DNA from: Thermohalobaculum sediminis | GTDB taxonomy: Bacteria; Pseudomonadota; Alphaproteobacteria; Rhodobacterales; Rhodobacteraceae | Direction: 5' to 3' | Assembly: GCF_023487995.1 (NCBI RefSeq) | Contig: NZ_JAMFKN010000015.1 | Location: forward strand, 1-32,569 | DNA: 32,569 nucleotides | In this document: positions 8,914 through 16,669 of the stretch, piece after piece | Layout of the letters: each line of letters begins with the position of its first letter | Position numbering within the stretch: position 1 is the stretch's first letter | Notes under the pieces: generated by a model | Databases searched by the model: none | Seen by the model: only the letters and a program-made list of their open reading frames with translations | Told to the model about the DNA's origin: nothing | Position numbers and translations under genes: made by a program

Positions 8914-9143
8914 TGGATGCCCCCCGGCGGCATCGATGTGCCAGGGCAGGTGTCGTTGAGGGCTCTGTCGTGTGTCGACGGCTCCGTTTGCGCAAGTGTT
9001 GTTCGAGCTTTTGGCGATCGGTGCGGGTTGCGGTCATGTGTCCGGCCTTTCTGCGCGGTGCCTCTGAACGCTGGCCCTGATGAAGTCCGCGTACCGAGTC
9101 CCAATCAGATCAGCGAGCTTCGACGCCCTGACGGCACCTCGGG
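8914..9143. other. Spacer between two inverted IS6 remnants
   Basis: About 230 bases bounded by the two transposase 5' ends. On the minus strand one frame reads KLADLIGTRYADFIRASVQR and ends at a TGA that overlaps an ATG starting a second short basic frame (MTATRTDRQKLEQHLRKRSR). This could be the truncated junction of two coupled genes carried between insertion sequences. I do not recognise either, and the segments are short. Confidence 0.3.
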
Positions 9144-9252
9144 GCGTACATGATGACAGCCAGGCGGATGATCTCCGGGCTCGCCTTGAAGTAGTGGAAT
9201 GGATTGGGTTTGCTCATCCTGAAGCGTAGGGAGGCGGCTAACCCGCCGCAAG
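9110..9252 (-). pseudogene. Second IS6-family transposase 5' remnant, opposite strand
   Basis: On the minus strand from 9217 the frame reads MSKPNPFHYFKASPEIIRLA, a textbook IS6-family N-terminus, then leaves the family after about 25 codons and stops at 9110. The upstream leader (9218-9252) mirrors that of the fragment at 8803. Further out, 9257-9274 reads, on the minus strand, GGGTCCTGTCAGAGCAAA, a possible IS6 terminal inverted repeat. The element is truncated and cannot encode transposase. Confidence 0.78.
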
Positions 9253-9298
9253 CCGGTTTGCTCTGACAGGACCCTAAAGGCGCCTCATGGCCGTTTCG

Positions 9299-9319
9299 CG
9301 GACCCCCAACGGACCCCCA
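9299..9319. repeat. Tandem CGGACCCCCA pair just 3' of tRNA-Phe
   Basis: The ten-base unit CGGACCCCCA occurs twice in direct repeat (9299-9308 and 9310-9319), about 45 bases beyond the 3' end of the tRNA-Phe gene. It may be part of an old integration site or core-type binding site. Function is not shown. Confidence 0.45.
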
Positions 9320-9363
9320 CGCGGCGCGGGCTTATCGCGGATTTCTGTAAGATATTGAAATAG

Positions 9364-9439
<76 letters not shown>

Positions 9440-9497
9440 CCTCGTCACGGCACCTTCGGTGCCGGTCGGGTGCGCCGGCGGGCGGCGCGTGGGGGGC

Positions 9498-9527
9498 TAA
9501 TTAGGCGATTGGGCGGGGGCTTGTCCA
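9498..9527 (-). promoter_or_regulatory. Candidate promoter of tRNA-Phe
   Basis: On the minus strand TGGACA (9522-9527) matches five of six -35 bases. An AT-rich TAATTA (9498-9503) follows after 18 bases in otherwise GC-rich DNA. The predicted transcript would start about 50 bases before the tRNA. The -10 match is weak. Confidence 0.4.
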
Positions 9528-9635
9528 GCGCCAAATTCGGCCGGCGCGCAGGATGCGCGACACATGGTGACGTGCCCGCGACGCCGTCGCCATGCGTGCC
9601 ACCCACGGGCGGCGCGGACGTTGCGCGGAACGCCT

Positions 9636-10145
9636 TCAGGGTGCGGCCGCCCGCGCGGCGATCGCGGCGAAATGGCTGTCGAGCTCGGCCGCCGCATCGA
9701 CCAGCGGCTGACCGCCGTCGTCCGCATAGGGCGCGAAGACCTGCGACGGCAGCTTGTAGGCCAGCGTTGCCGTGCCGTCGGGGTTCTCGGTCACGTAGAA
9801 GCGGACCGGGGCCTCGATCATCGCGGCGACGCTCTGCTCGAGAATGCGGACCGCGAAGACGTTGTTGAAGACGCCGAGCACGCGGTTGCCGGGGATCTCG
9901 ATCCCGCGGGCGCGAGCGGCCCCGGTCGGTCCGGCTTCGGTCACAACGGCCAACCCCTCGGCCTTGACCGCGTCGCGGAGCCGGGACAGAAGCCCCTCGA
10001 AGTCGTGTGGCGTCGGCTTGACCGCCCACCCCGCGCGCGGCGCGAGCGGCACGTCCCAGGCCGCCTCGGCCGCCACGGCGGGCGTCGACAGCACCGTGAG
10101 GTCCACGACGATGGCGGCAAGACCGGATCCTCGCATCCTTCGCAT
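9636..10145 (-). CDS. Exported DUF302 domain protein
   Basis: A 169-residue protein with a signal peptide (MRRMRGSGLAAIVVDLTVLS, cleavage near AVA-AE) and one DUF302 domain. The domain reads FEGLLSRLRDAVKAEGLAVV, then GIEIPGNRVLGVFNNVFAVR, and IEAPVRFYVTENPDGTATLA. The start at 10145 follows GAAGGAGA. The frame stays open into the upstream gene, but the ribosome site and signal peptide settle the start. It follows the YeeE/YedE transporter by 13 bases and is surely co-transcribed. DUF302 proteins have a small alpha/beta fold of unknown role and often sit near sulfur or redox genes, so a periplasmic helper of the transporter is a fair guess. Confidence 0.88.
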   Translation of the reverse strand: MRRMRGSGLAAIVVDLTVLSTPAVAAEAAWDVPLAPRAGWAVKPTPHDFEGLLSRLRDAVKAEGLAVVTEAGPTGAARARGIEIPGNRVLGVFNNVFAVRILEQSVAAMIEAPVRFYVTENPDGTATLAYKLPSQVFAPYADDGGQPLVDAAAELDSHFAAIAARAAAP

Positions 10146-10158
10146 TACTCTCTCCTTC

Positions 10159-11361
10159 TCAGGCCGGAACGCTCCGCGCAGGAACCGGCGGATCCATCGC
10201 CAGCGCCGCGCGCAGGCGGGTGCCGATGGCCGAGCCCGCGAACCCCCAGACGAGCCACCAGAAGCCGTGCATCGATCCCGAGACGAGGCCGCCCAGATAC
10301 GCCCCGATGTTGCAGCCATAGGCAAGTCGCGCGCCATAGCCCATCAGCAGGCCGCCGATCACCGCAGTCAGGAGCTCGCGCGCCGACAGCCGCCAGACCG
10401 GCGCGAACCGGCCCGCCAGCGCCGAGGCCGCGAGCGCCCCCAGAACGATGCCGAAGTTCATCACCGAGACGGCATCGGCGAGGACGCTGGCCCGCAACTG
10501 ATCGGCCCGCCAGCCCTGCCAGTAGGGCCAGGCGGCAACGTCGCCCCCGGCCGCCTCAAGGATCTTCGCCCCCCACAGCGCAAAGCCCGAGGTGATGCCC
10601 CAGGGCTGCTGAAACACGAGGAAGCACCCGATCGAGACAAGCGCGAGCGCGACCGCGCCGGCCTCCATCGACCACGGGCCGCGCAGCAGGCTCCCACTCG
10701 GCCGGGTCGTCTCGAGGGTTCCGTGCGCGTGCCGCTCGATGGCGGCCGAGATCACCCAAATCGCTCCGAGTACGAGGAGGAGCGCGGCGAGCCCGCCCAG
10801 TGGCCCGAACAGCGCGATCAGCGAGGTGCCGGGAATGTTCGGAATCCCCGTGATGCGGTCAAGCTGCGCCCAGAAGCCCGGGATATGCGCCGTCGCCCAG
10901 ACGCTGCCGGCGATGAAGAAGGCCAGCACCACCGTCATCCGGGTCGAGCCGCCGCCGACCGTGAACAGTGTTCCCGAGGCGCAGCCGCCGCCAAGCTGCA
11001 TACCGATGCCGAACAGGACCGCGCCGAAGGCCGAGGCCACGCCCATCGGCATGATCACCGGGCGCATGTCGATGCCGGTCGCATCCTCGTAGCCGATCAG
11101 CAGGAAGGTGCCCGCGCAGGCAATCGCGAGCAGCAGCATCTGCGCGCGCAGGCCCGCGCCGCGCCGCTCGCGCACCATCCGGCGCCAAGCGGCGGTGAAG
11201 CCGAAAGACGCATGGTAGAGCGCGAAGCCTGCCGCGCCGCCAAGCAGGGCGCCCGCCGCATAGGCCCCGCCCCCGCCCTGCCAGCCGCCGCGCGCCGCGA
11301 ACGCGGCGAGGGCCAGCCCGGCCAGTCCGGCGACGGAAAGGGCCAGCACGTTGCGTTGCAT
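10159..11361 (-). CDS. YeeE/YedE-family sulfur compound transporter
   Basis: A 400-residue polytopic membrane protein of the YeeE/YedE (sulf_transp) family, related to the thiosulfate transporter TsuA. The start at 11361 (MQRNVLALSVAGLAGLALAA) is chosen because GAGGA lies six bases upstream; the longer frame adds a basic, non-membrane N-terminus. Two family cysteine motifs are visible: GGGCASGTLFTVGGGS in the first half and YGCNIGAYLGGLVSGSMHGF near the C-terminus. These are the sites known in TsuA to pass thiosulfate by hydrogen bonding. About nine hydrophobic segments can be traced. It heads a two-gene minus-strand operon with the DUF302 protein and is divergent from the TPR gene at 11561. 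The substrate is probably thiosulfate or another sulfur anion. Confidence 0.9.
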   Translation of the reverse strand: MQRNVLALSVAGLAGLALAAFAARGGWQGGGGAYAAGALLGGAAGFALYHASFGFTAAWRRMVRERRGAGLRAQMLLLAIACAGTFLLIGYEDATGIDMRPVIMPMGVASAFGAVLFGIGMQLGGGCASGTLFTVGGGSTRMTVVLAFFIAGSVWATAHIPGFWAQLDRITGIPNIPGTSLIALFGPLGGLAALLLVLGAIWVISAAIERHAHGTLETTRPSGSLLRGPWSMEAGAVALALVSIGCFLVFQQPWGITSGFALWGAKILEAAGGDVAAWPYWQGWRADQLRASVLADAVSVMNFGIVLGALAASALAGRFAPVWRLSARELLTAVIGGLLMGYGARLAYGCNIGAYLGGLVSGSMHGFWWLVWGFAGSAIGTRLRAALAMDPPVPARSVPA

Positions 11362-11560
11362 CCGCGGTCCTCTTCGCTGTGCGTGTCGATGAGATGTACT
11401 TCTGGGCATTCCGCCTGTCTGCCGCAAGTCCCCGGCGCGGCCGCCGATTTCGCTCCGCAGCGGTCACATGTCGGTGAGCGGGTGTCGTTTCCATGGCGTT
11501 CAACACGCATTCTCACGGAAGCAGGCGAGAGTTGCGCCGCGATCGAACACAGGACGTGCG

Positions 11561-12919
11561 ATGACATCCCACCCGACGACGCCCCTGGTCGGCCCGGTCG
11601 GCACCGGTGCCCCCGCAAGCTGGGACCGCACCGTCACCGCCTTTCTCGCCCACGCCGCCAGCACGCCCGGGCATCTGGGCGAAACCCTGGCCGCCCGGCC
11701 CGACTTCGCGATGGGCTGGATCGCGAAGGGCTTCTTCTACCTGCTGCTCGGGCGGGCCGAGCTTGTCGGTGTGGCCCGCGAGGCGCTGGCCGAGGCGCGG
11801 CGGATCGCGCGCGGGGGCGGCCTCGACTGGCGCGGCCACTACTATCTCGACGCGCTGGCGGCCTACGCGGCGGGGCGGCCGTCGGTCGCTGTGCGCCACC
11901 TGGCTGAACTGCTGGAGCGCGATCCGACGGACACGCTCGCGTTCAAGCTCGATCACGCCATCCGCTTCGTGCTCGGCGACCGGCGGGGGATGCTCGCGGC
12001 CACCGCCGCCGTGCTGCCGCAGATCGGCGCGGATCACCCGCATCTGGGCTACGTGCTCGGCTGCCGGGCCTTCGCGCTCGAGGAGAACGGCGCCTATGCC
12101 GAGGCCGAGGCGACCGGCCGGCGCGCGGTCGAGCTTTCGCCCGACGACGCCTGGGGCCTGCACGCGGTGGCGCATGTCTACGACATGACCGGCCGGGCCG
12201 AGACCGGCATCCGCTGGCTCGAGCGGCGCACGGCATCGTGGGAGCACTGCAACAATTTCGGCACCCATGTCTGGTGGCACCTCGCGCTGTTCCACCTCGA
12301 CCGGGGCGAGTACGATCGGGTCTTCGACCTCTACGACACGCGGGTGCGGGCCGAGTCGACCGACGACTACCGCGACATCGCCAACGGCGCCTCGATGCTC
12401 ATGCGGCTCGAGGCCGAGGGGCTCGACGTCGGCACGCGCTGGGAGGAACTGGCCGATCTCGCCGCGAACCGGGTCGAGCCGGGCTGCGTGGTGTTCGCCG
12501 ACCTGCACTACCTGCTCGCGCTGGGCGGCGCCGGCAGGACCGCCGAGGCGGACCGGTTGATCGAGCGGCTTGCGCGCGACGCCCAAAGCCGGGAACATGA
12601 CATGCACGAGGTCGCCGCAGTGGCCGGGCATCCTGCCGCCCTCGGTCTCGCCGCCTTCCGCGCCGGCAGGTACGGGGTGGCGTTCGACAAGTTTCGGGCC
12701 GTGCGCCCGGCACTCCAGCGGGTGGGCGGCAGCCACGCGCAGCGCGACATTTTCTCGCGCCTGATGATCGAGGCCGCCATCCGCGCCGGGCGCTATGTCG
12801 AGGCCGAGGCGGAGCTGGCCGCGCGGGCCGCACGGCGCGGTGCCGAGGATGGCTTCACCGCCCGTCGCCGCGCCGCGATCTCGCGGGCGAGAGTTGCGCG
12901 AGGGGTTGCCGCGGAATGA
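11561..12919 (+). CDS. TTC38-like tetratricopeptide repeat protein
   Basis: A 452-residue soluble protein built of TPR-like helical repeats, matching the layout of the TTC38 family found in animals and many proteobacteria. The ATG at 11561 is preceded by AGGA six bases upstream; the frame is open before it. Typical stretches are FAMGWIAKGFFYLLLGRAEL, ALEENGAYAEAEATGRRAVE, DDAWGLHAVAHVYDMTGR and THVWWHLALFHLDRGEYDRV, the last being the family core. No signal peptide is present. The stop overlaps the start of the OpgC gene (ATGA), so it leads a plus-strand operon. The molecular role of bacterial TTC38 proteins is unknown to me; the fold suggests protein or small-molecule binding. Confidence 0.85.
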   Translation: MTSHPTTPLVGPVGTGAPASWDRTVTAFLAHAASTPGHLGETLAARPDFAMGWIAKGFFYLLLGRAELVGVAREALAEARRIARGGGLDWRGHYYLDALAAYAAGRPSVAVRHLAELLERDPTDTLAFKLDHAIRFVLGDRRGMLAATAAVLPQIGADHPHLGYVLGCRAFALEENGAYAEAEATGRRAVELSPDDAWGLHAVAHVYDMTGRAETGIRWLERRTASWEHCNNFGTHVWWHLALFHLDRGEYDRVFDLYDTRVRAESTDDYRDIANGASMLMRLEAEGLDVGTRWEELADLAANRVEPGCVVFADLHYLLALGGAGRTAEADRLIERLARDAQSREHDMHEVAAVAGHPAALGLAAFRAGRYGVAFDKFRAVRPALQRVGGSHAQRDIFSRLMIEAAIRAGRYVEAEAELAARAARRGAEDGFTARRRAAISRARVARGVAAE

Positions 12920-14526
12920 TCGAGGGGGGGATGCGACAGACCGGGCACGCGGCAGGTGGCGCCCCGGCGGCCAGGAGGCCCCGGGACCTGCGTCTCGACT
13001 TCTTCCGCGGCCTCGCGATGTTCATCATCCTGCTCGCGCACACGCCCGGCAACAGCTGGACGCTGTGGATCCCCGCGCGCTTCGGCTTCTCGGACGCGAC
13101 CGAGATCTTCGTGTTCTGCTCGGGTTTCGCCTCGTCTCTGGCCTTCGGAGCGGTGTTCGCGAAGAAGAGCTGGCGGCTTGGCGCCGCGCGGATCGCCTAC
13201 CGGGTGTGGCAGGTCTACTGGGCGCATATCTGCATCTTCCTCGCGACCGCGACGCTGCTGTTCGCGATCGACCATTTCGGGGTGGGGATCGAGGGTCACC
13301 GGCATGTGACCGAGCCCTATGTCGTGCCGCTCTTCACCCGCACCGGCGAGACGCTGATCGGTCTGTTTACCCTCACCTACGTGCCGGGGCTGTTCGACAT
13401 CCTGCCGATGTATCTCGTGATCCTTGCCATGGTGCCGATCGTGATGGCGCTTCATCGCGCAGGCGGGCGCGGGGCGGTCGCGGTCTTCGTCGTGACGCTG
13501 TGGCTTGCCTCGAACCTCGCAGGGCTGGGCCGCATGGCGCAGGCGGGCGAGGAGCCGGGCGCGCTGGTCGCCGCGCTCGCGCCGCTCGGCCACGCGCTGG
13601 CCTGGATGAACCTGCCCTCGAACCCGTTCGGCGGGGGCACGTGGTTCTTCAACCCGTTCGGCTGGCAGCTCGTGTTCTTTACCGGCTTTGCCTTCGGGAT
13701 GGGCTGGCTGCCGGCGCCGCCCGTGAGCCGCGGGCTGATCCGGCTCGCGCTCGCGATCGTCCTGATTACGGTGCCCTTCGCCTGGTTCAAGATCCACGAC
13801 GGCCACTACCTGCCCGCCGGCTGGGTGCTGCACGAATGGATCGTCGCCGTGCGCGGCTGGACCGAGCCGATGTGGTGGAAGTCGTGGCAGGGGGGGCTGC
13901 GCTTCCTCCATTTCCTCGCGGTGGCCTACCTTGCCTGGGTCGCGGTCGGTCCCGGCGGGCGGCGCCTGACCGAAGGCTTCCGCCCGCCGGCCCCGGCGCG
14001 GGCGGCATGGCTTGCCGTGGCGGCGGTCGTGGCGCTGGCGACCATCCCCTACGCCTATGTCGACGAGATCCGGCGGCTATCGCCGGCGCTGGACGGCCTC
14101 CTCCTCGAGACGGTCCCGCTGGTGTCGGGCGACCGGATCGGGCTCCTGCAGCTTGCGCATCTGGCGGCCCTCGTGGTGCTCGCCTGGTCGGCGATCGGCG
14201 CGGCGCGGCGCGAGGCGGTGGCGCGCCGCTGGCTGCCGGCGGCGGTGCCCGTGATCCGCAAGGTGGGCACGCAGAGCCTTGCCGTCTTCATGATGTCGAT
14301 CCCGCTCGCGCAGGTGAACGGCTGGCTCCTTGGCATCATGCAGCCCGACGTCTGGAACCGCGCGGCGGTCAACCTGTCGGGGTTCGCCATCCTGATCGCG
14401 ACGGCCTATATGGTCTCGTGGTTCAAGTCGCAGCCCTGGCGCGGCAGCCATGTCGCACCATCTCATGCGACTGAGGCCGAGAGCCGCAAGGCCGGAACCT
14501 CCGGCGGGGCCGCGGTGCAGACGTGA
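12916..14526 (+). CDS. opgC: OpgC family protein (periplasmic glucan modification)
   Basis: A 536-residue integral membrane protein of the OpgC type, related to the acyltransferase-3 superfamily and linked to succinylation of osmoregulated periplasmic glucans. The N-terminal signature is clear: RDLRLDFFRGLAMFIILLAH, then FGFSDATEIFVFCSGFASSL, and a tryptophan/tyrosine-rich helix (AYRVWQVYWAHICIF). About ten membrane segments follow. The ATG at 12916 overlaps the upstream stop; an ATG at 12931 right after GAGGGGGGG is an equally possible start and would remove five residues. opgH lies 4.7 kb away on the same strand, separated by the RibD, cytochrome and pteridine-type genes. opgG is not in the window. 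Family call is firm, transfer of succinyl groups is inferred. Confidence 0.9.
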   Translation: MIEGGMRQTGHAAGGAPAARRPRDLRLDFFRGLAMFIILLAHTPGNSWTLWIPARFGFSDATEIFVFCSGFASSLAFGAVFAKKSWRLGAARIAYRVWQVYWAHICIFLATATLLFAIDHFGVGIEGHRHVTEPYVVPLFTRTGETLIGLFTLTYVPGLFDILPMYLVILAMVPIVMALHRAGGRGAVAVFVVTLWLASNLAGLGRMAQAGEEPGALVAALAPLGHALAWMNLPSNPFGGGTWFFNPFGWQLVFFTGFAFGMGWLPAPPVSRGLIRLALAIVLITVPFAWFKIHDGHYLPAGWVLHEWIVAVRGWTEPMWWKSWQGGLRFLHFLAVAYLAWVAVGPGGRRLTEGFRPPAPARAAWLAVAAVVALATIPYAYVDEIRRLSPALDGLLLETVPLVSGDRIGLLQLAHLAALVVLAWSAIGAARREAVARRWLPAAVPVIRKVGTQSLAVFMMSIPLAQVNGWLLGIMQPDVWNRAAVNLSGFAILIATAYMVSWFKSQPWRGSHVAPSHATEAESRKAGTSGGAAVQT

Positions 14527-14561
14527 GAGAGACCGTCCCGGTCTGACGAGGGAGTGACGCA

Positions 14562-15299
14562 GTGTTCGTCCATGCCGGCAAGGGAAGCGGGAGGCGCCGT
14601 TCATCGGATTACGACCCCGAAACCGCGCTCGACCGCCTGCTGCGGTCGCGCGGGACAGATGGCGTGGTGATCGGCCAGCTCGGCCAGTCGCTCGACGGCC
14701 GCATCGCGACGCCCACTGGCGCCTCGAAATACATCAATGGGCACGAGGCGCTGTGCCACCTTCATCGGATTCGCGCCAATGTCGATGCGGTGATCGTCGG
14801 CGTCGGCACGGCGGTGGCGGACGATCCGCAGCTCACGACGCGCCATGTCGAGGGGGCGAACCCGGTCCGCGTCGTCATCGACCCGGCCGGCAGGATGCCG
14901 CGGGACCTCGCGATGCTGCGCGACGGCGCGGCGCCGGTTCTGGTCGTCACCACCGCGGACCGGCCAGTGCCCGAGGGCGCCGAGGCGGTGCGGCTCGCCT
15001 GCGACGGCGAGGGGCGCATCCATCCAGGCAGGATCGTCGCGGTGCTGCGCCAGCGCGGCCTCGGGCGGCTGCTGGTCGAGGGCGGGGCCGAGACGCTCGC
15101 GCGCTTCATCGACGCGGGCGAGCTGGACGAGCTGCACCTGATGGTCGCGCCGATCGTGCTCGGCTCGGGCAAGACGGGGCTCAACCTGAACCCCATCGCG
15201 GGGCTCGACCAGGCACTGCGCCCGCTGGTGCGGACGATGCGCTTCAAGGACGGCGACATGCTGTGCATGTGTGACATGCGGCGCCCGATCGCGGCCTGA
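14562..15299 (+). CDS. RibD reductase-domain (RibD_C/DHFR-like) protein
   Basis: A 245-residue protein containing only the reductase domain of RibD; the zinc deaminase domain of bifunctional RibD is absent. Start is GTG 14562, with GAGGGAG seven bases before it. The first about 35 residues are a divergent extension, then the domain follows: GQLGQSLDGRIATPTGASKY, IRANVDAVIVGVGTAVADDP, NPVRVVIDPAGRMP, LLVEGGAETLARFIDAGELD and LHLMVAPIVLGSG. The NADPH and substrate motifs (SLDGRIA, GVGT, DDP, EGG) are intact, so it should be an active reductase of a pyrimidine, pterin or related ribosylated substrate. It follows opgC by 35 bases. It converges, together with cytochrome b561, on an operon with a QueD homologue, so it may serve that pathway rather than riboflavin synthesis. 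Confidence 0.9.
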   Translation: MFVHAGKGSGRRRSSDYDPETALDRLLRSRGTDGVVIGQLGQSLDGRIATPTGASKYINGHEALCHLHRIRANVDAVIVGVGTAVADDPQLTTRHVEGANPVRVVIDPAGRMPRDLAMLRDGAAPVLVVTTADRPVPEGAEAVRLACDGEGRIHPGRIVAVLRQRGLGRLLVEGGAETLARFIDAGELDELHLMVAPIVLGSGKTGLNLNPIAGLDQALRPLVRTMRFKDGDMLCMCDMRRPIAA

Positions 15300-15328
15300 G
15301 CCGCGTCGGCGACAGAGGGGACACTGGC

Positions 15329-15880
15329 ATGCAACCTGCCCGCTATCACGTCGCCCAACGCCTGATCCACTGGCTGATCGCCCTCGTCGTGCTCGGGGCG
15401 CTCACGGTCGGCTTTACGCTGGGGACACTCGGCTTCGAGGGCGCGCGCGACCGCTTCGGGCTCGAGGCCACGAATGCCCTCTACAAGTATCACAAGAGCT
15501 TCGGCGTGCTGATCCTCGGACTGATGGTACTGCGCCTCGGGCTCTGGGTGGCGCTGGGCCGCCCGGCGCTGCCGCAGGACATGACGGTGCCGCAGCGCCT
15601 TGCCGCGATCGCCACGCATGCGGCGCTCTATCTCCTGCTGATCGCGATGCCGGTGGTCGGCTGGATGGCGACGGCAGCCGGCGGCTTCCCGATCGAGTTC
15701 TTCGGCTGGGTGCTGCCCGGCCTTATGGCCAAGGACCCCGCGCTGTCCGAGTGGCTCTACGGCCTGCACGGGACGCTGGGGATCGCCATCCTCGCGGTCG
15801 CGGGCCTGCATGTCGCGGCCGCGCTGTGGCACTGGCGGGTGCGGCGCGACGGGATCATGCGGCGCATCAGCCTGCCTTGA
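15329..15880 (+). CDS. Cytochrome b561
   Basis: A 183-residue inner-membrane dihaem cytochrome b561 of the bacterial CybB type. Four hydrophobic helices are visible. Candidate haem ligands are His in VAQRLIHWLIAL (helix 1), YHKSFGVLILGL (helix 2), LHGTLGIAIL and LHVAAALWHW (helix 4). GAGGGG lies eight bases before the ATG. These proteins pass electrons between quinol and periplasmic acceptors such as superoxide. It lies 29 bases after the RibD-type gene on the same strand and ends only six bases from the convergent methyltransferase gene. Confidence 0.92.
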   Translation: MQPARYHVAQRLIHWLIALVVLGALTVGFTLGTLGFEGARDRFGLEATNALYKYHKSFGVLILGLMVLRLGLWVALGRPALPQDMTVPQRLAAIATHAALYLLLIAMPVVGWMATAAGGFPIEFFGWVLPGLMAKDPALSEWLYGLHGTLGIAILAVAGLHVAAALWHWRVRRDGIMRRISLP

Positions 15881-15886
15881 AGGCGC

Positions 15887-16669
15887 TCAGCCGGGCGGAA
15901 GGGCCAGCAGGTCCTTGTGACCGATGACCACGCGCGCGGCACCCTTGCGCACAGTCCACCAGTCTCCCGCCGCCCTCCCCAGCGCGGGCCTGACCGCGGC
16001 GGCGCTGCCCTCGGCCAGCGCGGCGATCAGGGCGGCATCGCGGGGCGCCTCCAGCGCCCAGTCGCTCGGCCCCTCCTCGACCCGGTAGCCGCGCGCGGCT
16101 AGGCAGCGGGCGAGGTGGTCATGCGCATCCGGCCCCATCGCCGGCCCCAGCCCCTTGTCGCGCCGCTGGTCGGCATGGAAGGCCGAAAGGGCCGCGGCGT
16201 CGCCCGCGAAGGCGGGCTCCCAGACCTCGCGCCCGTCATAGCTGAGCACCGTGTAGAGCGCCGCGCCCGACACCGCGAGCGCATCCGCGAAACGCTCGAT
16301 CCAAGCCGCGCCGCAGAGATCGAAGAAGGCCGAGGCCGTCACGAGATCGGGCGCCGGGCGCAGCAGTGCGCCCACGCCGCAGGCAAGGTCGGTCAGCTGC
16401 AACTCGACCGTCGCCCCCCGCGGCGCCCGTGCCCGGGCGCGCGCCAGCAGGCCCGCATCCGCATCCGCCAGCACCCAGTGCTGAGCCGGCCCCAGCAGCG
16501 GCGCCGTCGCCGCCATGTTGTTGCCGCTGCCGGCGCCGAGATCGACGATCCGCAGCCCTCCCGTGCGCTCCGCGAAGTGGCCGGCAAGCCGCGCCGCCAG
16601 CGCCGCGTTGCGCGCCCGCCCATCGGCCCCGGCGCGAAGGCCCAGCCAGTCGGCCGAGAAGCCGCTCAT
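15887..16669 (-). CDS. Class I SAM-dependent methyltransferase
   Basis: A 260-residue Rossmann-fold methyltransferase. The SAM-binding motif I is LRIVDLGAGSGNNMAATAPL (about residues 40-59). Motif II is HWVLADADAGLLARAR, and DLVTASAFFDLCGAAWIERF carries the motif IV region. The ATG overlaps the glycosyltransferase stop (ATGA), so it is the last gene of the four-gene minus-strand operon. The substrate is unknown. In this context a small-molecule target, such as the product of the preceding glycosyltransferase, is likely. It is not close to rRNA or protein methyltransferases I can name. Confidence 0.88.
   Translation of the reverse strand: MSGFSADWLGLRAGADGRARNAALAARLAGHFAERTGGLRIVDLGAGSGNNMAATAPLLGPAQHWVLADADAGLLARARARAPRGATVELQLTDLACGVGALLRPAPDLVTASAFFDLCGAAWIERFADALAVSGAALYTVLSYDGREVWEPAFAGDAAALSAFHADQRRDKGLGPAMGPDAHDHLARCLAARGYRVEEGPSDWALEAPRDAALIAALAEGSAAAVRPALGRAAGDWWTVRKGAARVVIGHKDLLALPPG

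Noticed and set aside
9448-9464. Perfect hairpin CGGCACC-TTC-GGTGCCG upstream of tRNA-Phe
   Set aside because: No T tract on either strand and no gene end beside it; a chance palindrome in GC-rich DNA is likely.
9844-11907. 687-codon open frame on the plus strand
   Set aside because: It runs antisense through the DUF302 and YeeE/YedE genes and into the TPR gene in a wrong frame. Its product is low-complexity Arg/Pro/Ala, a GC-rich shadow.
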